Source of the DNA: Glutinoglossum americanum
Taxonomy: Eukaryota; Ascomycota; Geoglossomycetes; Geoglossales; Geoglossaceae
Length of the DNA stretch: 64,000 bases
NCBI GenBank assembly: GCA_020080175.1
Contig: JAGHQL010000036.1
Location: forward strand, 62,001-126,000
Direction of reading: 5' to 3'
Part shown: piece after piece, positions 57,265 through 64,000 of the stretch
Layout: every line of letters starts with the position of its first letter
Position numbering within the stretch: position 1 is the first letter of the stretch
Notes under the pieces: model-generated
The model's input: the letters and a program-made list of their open reading frames with translations, nothing else
The model's database searches: none
Told to the model about the DNA's origin: nothing
Made by a program: the position numbers and the translations under genes

Positions 57265-59051
57265 ATGTCCACGGCCAACATAGCAACCCCTGCCTCCAAG
57301 AGGCGCAAAAAGCCCATTATGCTCGCGACGCACCCCCGCGCCTGTTCTACTGCTTTCGAACGCGTAGGCCATCCCTATCCAACATGGCCCATTCTTCTTT
57401 ATCTACAACCCCTAACACGCACCATAGGTATTCATGTCTCGCCTGCGCTGTGTCCATGAACCCTTCGGTGACTCGTTCTATTTTGGACCTGAACGGCTCA
57501 GCGAGCGGTATGAAGGCGACGAAGTGGAGAGGAGGGAAAGTGGGTTTGCGGATGTGACATTCGGAGATGTCGTTAGGTCCATTCAGAAAGAGGAGGAAAA
57601 AGCGGAAGCGGAGGTAGGTATATCGGAGAACTGTTCTTTCAGAGATAATCCGCCTGCACGGACATCCTTTCTATCTACCTCTTTTCGTTTATTAGGGTAA
57701 TCTCAACATTATAGCAGTCGCCTGGGCTCCACACTATCACCAAGCACAAAAAGTCCTTCCAAAAGGGCGGGATTTTTCACAAATTATCAATATCTCCACC
57801 ACCCCACCCTTTTCTCTCTCTCCTCATTTCAGCAAGGGAAAGGAGAAGACTAAAAGAGGGAAATACCCCCGCGATCAGTTCCGTCTTCTCTCCTCTCCTT
57901 TCCCTCCCGAACATTGGTTTTCGAGGGGAGGGGAGGGAAGAACCAATGAATGGGCGAACGAGATGGCATCAAAAATCATAGCAAAAGAAGCTCTCAAAGC
58001 TTCCCAAGAAAACAATCAATTACTAAATACCCCCTTTACATCTTAAACCGAAAAGATTCTCGCGTAAAACCACTGTCTCATATCAGCTCCTTAGCTTTAG
58101 AGTCCAAATGAAGGGGGGAAATGGGAACATCACATATTAACAAACACTCCGGCTTAGGGAAAACGCCTGTTCATCAAAGACATCGCGCACTACCTCCTCC
58201 CTCCCGACGGCAAACCAGCCTCCATTGCGCCCTCTCTCATACACCTTAACGATGGCGCCACCGACACAGCACCCATCACCTTCAAAAACAGCAGCACCAG
58301 CAGTACCAACACTACCAATAGCACGACCGCCAGCACACCCACTCCCAACTCCCCACCCTATCCCTACCTCACCCCCACCGAACCCTCAAATCCGACCGTG
58401 CTCCCCCTCGAGATCCTCCGCCGCTTCCACTGGACGTTCCTAATCCGCCATCCTCGCTCCAGCATCCCTTCCTACTACCGCTGTACCATCCCGCCTCTCA
58501 GCCACAAGACGGGGTTCCACAATTTCCTCCCGAGCGAGGCCGGCTACTCGGAACTGAGGCGCCTATTCGAGTACCTGCTCGCGGAGGGCGTGATAGGCCC
58601 AAAGACCGCCGGCCGCAGCAGCGGCGAAGGGGAGGAAAACGCCAATGGAAGCGACGGCGAAGACGAAACCGAAATCTGCCTCATCGACGCTGACTCTCTC
58701 CTCTCCTCCCCCCCCGCAACCATCCAATCCTTCTGCCGCTCATGCAACATCCCCTATGACCCCCAAATGCTCTCCTGGTCCGACCCGGCCTCCCGCAGGC
58801 TCGCCCAGCAGGCCTTTGCGAAGTGGCAAGGCTTCCACGACGACGCGATCAAAAGCACAGGGTTTTTTGAGCTCCGAGAGAAGAGGAGGGGGGAGGGGGA
58901 GGGGGAGGAAGAGAGGCTAAGGAGAGAGGAGGATGAGGAGAGGGGGTGGAAGGAGATGTTTGGGGAGGAAGGAGCCGGAGTTGTGAAGGAGGCTGTGGAG
59001 GGGTGTTTGGAGGATTATGAATTTTTGAAGGGGTTTGCTCTGAGGGGGTGA
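57265..59051 (+). CDS. Fungal P-loop sulfotransferase-like protein
   Basis: Predicted 392-residue protein; exons 57265-57363, 57428-57613 and 58158-59051. The first exon holds a 5'-phosphosulfate-binding-type loop (THPRACSTAFER); the second continues FMSRLRCVHEPFGDSFYFGPERLS. The third starts GKRLFIKDIAHYLLPPDG and has the 3'-phosphate-type motif LIRHPRSSIPSYYR and then DADSLLSSPP. This matches a family common in filamentous fungi and annotated as sulfotransferase-like or P-loop hydrolase; substrate unknown. The second intron, about 544 nt, is the longest proposed in the window, so a small extra exon may be hidden there. An Asn/Ser/Thr-rich insertion (58290-58350) and a Glu/Arg/Gly-rich, purine-only stretch near 58880-58960 look disordered. 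Confidence 0.85.
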
Positions 59052-60203
59052 GATTCATTCCACCCTATTCCGCTCCTTTCTATTTTATCTCATTCTGTCC
59101 CCCCTAGGGTGGGTGGCCTTGGACAGAGAGCCAGACCAGGATAACTTTGTTTTCCATTCCACTCAAAAAAAAAAAAAGGCCCTTCCCATCCACTCATTCA
59201 TTTTCACCCCCAGAAGAAAAGAAAAGAAAAAGAAGAAAAAAAATAATTCCTCCAATCATTATATCCAAAAGGGGTCACCGGTGTGCGCATTCTCTCTCTC
59301 TCTCTTCACTTATCTCTCCTTCTTGGCGCGAGGCCCTCTGTATCTAGCTACCCCCGGAATAAAATCCAGTGTGCGATTTGCAATCCCCGTCCCATCCCAA
59401 GAACCAGCCCACGCGGATCTCTTGGGCCCTCCCTCCCCTTCCACAACCGGGGGGGGGGGGGGATATCCGTTCTCCTTCCTTTCTCTTTCTTTTTCGGGCT
59501 TCCTCGTTCCGGTTATCAGCATACATGCGGTACCTGCTGGCCCCCCATCATATATATCTACGGGACGCACATAACCACGCGGCGCAAAACGCATTAGCAT
59601 ATTTAACACATTGGGGATTTAGAGAGGGTGGGGGGAGGGGCGTTTGGGTGGCCGGCCCATTCATTGAAACTAGTTTGTCCAGCCAATGCTATCTAAGTCC
59701 ACGTAAAAAAAAAAAACCTCCTTTACTCCATAGCGGGGCTAGCCCCCCCTTTTGAAATACTATTGAGTTTTTTTCAAATGCTCTCGGGGTGGGGGGAGGG
59801 TGCCCGACCTAAGAAGAAAATTCTGGCGAATTAACCGGCCTTTCTTTCTTGTGTACAATACAGGATACTGGCATATCCTTTCTTTCTTTCTTTCTTTCTC
59901 CGCCCCGTGTGGTGAGGGTAATGACGATGATTGGGATGGAGGGATATGGTTTGGTGTGGATAAAAAAAAAAAAACAAGATGCAAGTGGGAAGCAGCTCCG
60001 ACAAACAGAAATGTGGTAGTAGTAGCAGCAGCCGCCCTAGACTACTTAGGGAAGGAAAATGCTCAGATGGGTTTGGTTTGGTTTGGTTCTTGCGCCGAAC
60101 AAAAGGACAGGAGAGTTGAAGAGGTAGGAAGAACCAGAATAGAAAAACGACATCGGAAATGACGACAAATAAAATAAAAACCACCAGCTACTATTTCGCA
60201 ATC
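59052..60203. other. Homopolymer- and microsatellite-rich intergenic region
   Basis: About 1.15 kb between convergent genes. It holds many simple-sequence runs: A-runs near 59165, 59235, 59705 and 59965, a 14-G run at 59449-59462, a TC run near 59290 and a (CTTT) run at about 59875-59899. Short frames here are artefacts of the simple sequence. No gene recognised. Confidence 0.6.
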
Positions 60204-61462
60204 TTAGACGGCACTATAACCGCCCCTGGAGCCGCCTCCTTGTACCGTGCTCACGACTCTCCGACTCCAATCCCGCAGTAGGTACGGAACGTCGCGGATC
60301 GTGTCGCCATGAGGGAGGAGGTCCCATCTGGAGAAGCAATATTGGGTTAGATGTTATTCGGAGTGAGGATTCAAAAGGATAGGGGAAGGGAACATACCCT
60401 CTAGCGCCGTAGCGGTTGTAGTTTAGCCAGGAGCCGAAAATCAGGTAAGTTGCTGTGGCGAGAAAGACACTATTGAGGTGTGAGCAAATTTTTCTGGTGG
60501 AGACAAACATGGTGCATTGCCGCGTGGGAGGGAAGGTAGGTAAATCAAAGAATTGGGGGGGGGGTTGTGTATGTAAACCCACATGATAATGAACCAAGTA
60601 AAGAATCCCCAATGACCGCTCGAACCGTCACTGTTCTTCTCGTCCTCGCATGCATGCTTAGTCCTCCACTCCAACCTCAGCACATCCTCTTCTGAATCCG
60701 GACTCAATGGCTTATAACTCAAAAACTTCAAGCTTGAGTCTTTCTCCTTCTCATCTTCTCTGATCCTTAACCTCCGCTCCTCTGCATCCCCATCGTCTTT
60801 GCCGTCATCCCCTTCATCCGCACCATCATTCCCATCCGTTGTACTATCGCACAGAAATTCAACGATGGCCTTCTGCTTCCGTCCGTTGTATTTCCCGCCG
60901 TGAAACTCGCCGCGTAGTCCTTCCTTTTCGGAATCGGAGTGCGAAGGGGAGGATTTTAGGCGTGTCCAGTGGGGGTCGAGGGGTCTATTTTCGTGGAGGA
61001 ATTCTCCAGCGATGGGAATTACTTTTGAGATGGTGTTGCTGTTGTCGCCTTCGTTGATGGTGCGTTCGATGCCGCAGACTAGATGATCGCCGTGTCAACG
61101 TCTTAAGCTCTTTTTTTTCTTCAAAACCTTTCCAAAGTAACTTCCGGTTGGTAAGGCAAGGAAGTTTGATTTACAGGAGTCTGGGGAAGATTCTAACCTC
61201 GTGTACCACTAGGACATGCATCATCCTTGCTTGAGCCCTTTGGTTTTTTCAGTGCCCTACAGACGTCAATCGTGACGGTCAGGTTCTTGATGCTTGGCGG
61301 TGTTGTATCGATCGTTGTCGTGACGGAGTGCGGGCCCTTGAGGGGACTTAGGTCAAACGAGGTCCGGTCGATCCGCACATTGTGGCAGTCGAACGAAGCC
61401 ACCACAAGAGATGGGAGAAGGAATAATAGAGAAGGAAGATGCGGGTTCTGTTGCATTCGCAT
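60204..61462 (-). CDS. ATG27: Autophagy-related membrane protein Atg27
   Basis: Single-pass transmembrane protein that cycles between Golgi, endosomes and the autophagosome formation site and supports Atg9 trafficking in yeast. Exons 61462-61198, 61078-60583, 60469-60398 and 60327-60204 give 318 residues. A signal peptide precedes the luminal mannose-6-phosphate-receptor-like domain with conserved Cys (FDCHNVRI, DVCRAL, VCGIERT, VEFLCD). The membrane segment (GFFTWFIIIVFLATATYLIF) is rebuilt over intron 2. The cytosolic tail NYNRYGARGWDLLPHGDTIRD is strongly conserved, and the protein ends in GGYSAV, a C-terminal tyrosine sorting signal (YSAV). The luminal domain has a charged Asp/Glu/Lys-rich insertion of about 50 residues. 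Confidence 0.95.
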
Positions 61463-62228
61463 GTTGGTTTGGTGGGTTGGCTGTTCCTGTAGGTGTCTAT
61501 TTGGGAGCAGTTGAGATGTTTATGAGGCAGAGATGGGTAAGAAAGCAGAAAGAGTTTTTGACTGTAATGAGCGACTAATACACGCAGTTTTGGGGCTTGA
61601 TGCTGATAGTCGTCTACCTGGCGTCGTATTGTACGACATGGTCCTTCTTTTCCTCTGATGACATTACCGGCGCCGCTTTAGGAAAACAGCGTCGCCGCTT
61701 TTATTAGCATTGATTACGCGTGCGCGTTGCTTTTTTACGTCTTTTGAGGAACTCAGAAGTCCTATAATTGACAAGATGCCTTTGATTTTACCTAGGGATT
61801 CCCTGGAGGCTATCGTTGTCGAGAGTTGCCAAAGCTTGACTGAAAATTCTATAGGGAGAAAACGCTGGAACAAAACTTTTTGAACCCAGAAAAATGGTTA
61901 GCCGTGACACCCACAAATGACAACTTCCACCCGTTTCCCTAGCCCCTTCCCAATTGTTGCGTATCATGAGTTCATCCCGATTTTCCTTTGTTCCGAAAAG
62001 ATAACAATTGTAAAAGCCTGGACCATCAACGCCGACTACCTATCTTCCCCCCTCTAGTGGTATTGAGAAAGTACTCTACATTTTTGACCATCCAGCAATT
62101 CGCGAAATCACTCGAATGCAACTGGGTGAGTAGCCCCTCCTAAAGGTTTTCGCGTCAAATTTGTCTCGATTGGCCGGAATGCCTATGGCCAGGACGATGT
62201 AGCTGCTGAAGTATATGCGTAAGGTGTC
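61463..62228. other. Intergenic, promoter side of ATG27
   Basis: About 770 bp upstream of ATG27 and downstream of the regulator gene, both on the minus strand. No coding exon, RNA gene or repeat family recognised. Confidence 0.45.
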
Positions 62229-64000
62229 CTATATGATGTTCGCAATTGATATTCTCGAAGACGACTGTGATAGCGGCTGGGCTGAAGCTGATTGTCCTGG
62301 CGGAGCTCCGTAGGCACTTTGGCCCTGGTGTTCGTGCTGCAGGGCTTGGAGGAGCCATACGATCTGCTCCCAGCCTCCCCAGTCGCTCGCCTCCTCGTGT
62401 GTGGGCACAGTTGATGGCGACACGCTGCCGCCAGTCCGGCTTTCCTGCCGCTCGGACTTTGGAGATGCGGCCTGCTCAGTATTGTTGGGCGTCATTCCTG
62501 TTTCGCTACCATTCCATATCCAGCTGTTCTCTGTGCTGCCTTGCAGGTCTCCCGAGACATACGCCATCATTTCCTCGTCCTTGTCCAAATTACTACCCTC
62601 TCCTCTCCGTAGCTTCTCGACTAAAGCTCGAAGGAAGAACGAAAGGTTTCTGCCACATGAAATATTCACCGGCCGGAGGTCGCCGATGGCCGCAGACGCG
62701 CTCGCACAGGCAAGAGCCTCGGAATAGTAGCCGCGGAAGCACAGAAAAAGCGTGCATCTCCAGAGATGCGTGCAAAGCATAGTTGAGGCAATAGCACCAA
62801 GCTTCGTCTCCCAGCGGTTGGAAGCATGTGCTTGGCCAGGGCTGGAGCGCTCATAGCTGCTTTCCGGAGGTGCTTGCATGGCCCTGGACAACAGTTGAAC
62901 AGTGTCCCTAGCGGCAGAGACACAATGATCGACGGCTGCTGTCCGGACATCTGGGGCGCATGCGGTCGATAAGTTATGTCGATGAAGGACTAAGCGGGCT
63001 TTCTGGAGGTAGAAGACAGGTGATAAATAGCGAGGGTCGAGGTACTGGTCAGAACCAATCTGGCAGCTCGGTGGAAAAGACGCCATGCATGCAGCAAAAT
63101 GTGACTCGAAAGTTTTAAGAGTTGGAGGAGCGATGGCCGGGGCTTTAAGCGTCCTTAGGAGCGGAGCCATAAGTCTAACTACGTGTATTGAAGTGATTAG
63201 TAGGTTGCTGGTTGGTGGTGATCCACTAGGTACTAAAACCCCCGTGTCATAGATGAAGTGATCTTCAACAGGGCATGGTAGTCCCACGTCGCAGTCGTCG
63301 TCATCTATTCGGAGCGGTCTTCCAAGTTCAATGGCCAACAACCTACTCGATTTAGCCCACGAAGACGAAACGTTACTCTAATCTGCTCTCACCTATCCCA
63401 AACGTAGATGCCCCACCATACTCTCCTTCGCATCTCGCCTTCAACGACGGGCCACGGGCCCGTCTCGCAATGCAAGCCGATATTGTGGGATATGTTAATG
63501 CTTGATCCTAGCCAAACCCAAGCCGCAGATTTGAGATTCAGCTCCGTGAGAAATATGCTTGTTAGAAGAGCGGAGCGGGCGTGGTCTATTGTGAATTCGT
63601 CATTCCAGAGATCCGTTAACATTCTTGACGTTTCGATGTACTTCTTTCCGTCGTGAGGACGGTTGATCGACGGGTCTACACTGTATAGAACACCCACAGC
63701 CAGAACGGAGAAGAACAGTGAACCCCAAACCGGCGGGACCCCCTGGAGACTCCCGACTTTATAAACAGCTTCATACTCGTGTTGGAAGTTTGGCCAATGC
63801 AAGATCGGGATTACAGTGTGTATACTTGAATAATACTGTCTCAGGAGATGGTCTGCAACTTCCCTTGGGGGTAGATCTGGTAATACGGGTGAAAATGAGG
63901 GCGGCACCCCTAGTCGGTGATACGGTGGAGGCGGTTTAAAGATGCCTTGACTGTAATTTCGTAGGTTTGCTCGAACTCGGCTGAGATCCTGGGCTACTGG
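62229..64000 (-). CDS. Fungal-specific transcription factor, 3' part (runs off right edge)
   Basis: The frame is open at the right edge; 572 residues are visible from exons 64000-63393 and 63342-62229. It contains the fungal transcription factor (middle homology) domain: DLPPREVADHLLRQYYSSIHTV, PILHWPNF, then ELNLKSAAWVWLGSSINISH, RRRVWWGIYVWDR/LLAIELGRP and IDDDDCDVGLP. This resembles Zn2Cys6 regulators of the xylanolytic-activator type. The Zn2Cys6 cluster itself should lie upstream, beyond the window. The C-terminal tail is Gln/Ser-rich and probably disordered. Target genes cannot be inferred from the neighbours. Confidence 0.88.

Noticed and set aside
59052-60203. Several frames in the homopolymer-rich stretch
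   Set aside because: Composition is that of simple repeats; none has a domain or splice structure.
1-64000. CRISPR arrays, rRNA, LTR elements or transposons
   Set aside because: No spaced direct repeats, rRNA-like sequence, paired long terminal repeats, reverse transcriptase or transposase motifs were recognised anywhere in the window.
1-64000. A lipid/ER biosynthetic gene cluster
   Set aside because: The relevant genes are scattered among unrelated housekeeping genes and are encoded elsewhere in different orders in fungi; no cluster-specific regulator or transporter is present.

Overview
The window is nuclear DNA of a filamentous ascomycete (Pezizomycotina). The genes are broken by many short GT-AG introns, mostly 50-120 nt, in both orientations, with short intergenic spaces. 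The proteins are typical fungal housekeeping families: Hsp104, Rse1, Psd1, Atg27, Mss51, Atp12, D-arabinono-lactone oxidase and a Zn-cluster-type regulator. The exact lineage cannot be read from the sequence; an EBP-type sterol isomerase and a choice-of-anchor-L surface protein may help place it. All exon boundaries below were read by eye from splice signals, reading frame and family conservation, and none was tested by alignment or RNA data.

Layout. 0-7.5 kb: 3' part of choline kinase, a LysM/zinc-finger protein, ribosomal protein uS8, a histidine-phosphatase (phosphoglycerate mutase-like) protein, a small HTH-like ORF, and the F1-ATPase assembly factor Atp12. 8.4-9.8 kb: a secreted, probably GPI-anchored choice-of-anchor-L protein, followed by about 1.8 kb without recognisable genes. 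11.6-22.4 kb: two divergent pairs, MSS51/RSE1 and a Herp/Usa1-like ERAD protein/PSD1. 23-31 kb: a Cas1-type polysaccharide O-acetyltransferase and an Osh1-type oxysterol-binding protein. 31-45 kb: ALO1, SEC63, a DDRGK1-like membrane protein and a 2,246-residue DH-domain (RhoGEF-like) protein carrying coding minisatellites. 46-51 kb: EBP sterol isomerase, a decayed ankyrin-repeat gene and a two-domain cupredoxin. 53-64 kb: HSP104 with a heat-shock element, a fungal sulfotransferase-like P-loop protein, ATG27 and the 3' part of a fungal transcription-factor gene that runs off the right edge.

The genes do not form one pathway. There is a loose excess of membrane-lipid and ER functions: choline kinase and Psd1 (PC/PE synthesis), Osh1 (sterol/PI4P exchange with a perfect FFAT motif), EBP (sterol isomerisation), Sec63 (translocon) and a Herp-like protein (ERAD). 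I regard this as ordinary gene order, not a cluster.

The most unusual items are the choice-of-anchor-L surface protein, the DDRGK1-like protein in an ascomycete, two coding microexons (25 and 27 nt), the LysM/RING-like/UBA-like architecture, the 150-bp coding repeats in the RhoGEF-like gene, and a Gly-to-Arg change beside the flavin-binding histidine of ALO1. I recognised no tRNA, rRNA, CRISPR array, LTR element or DNA transposon.
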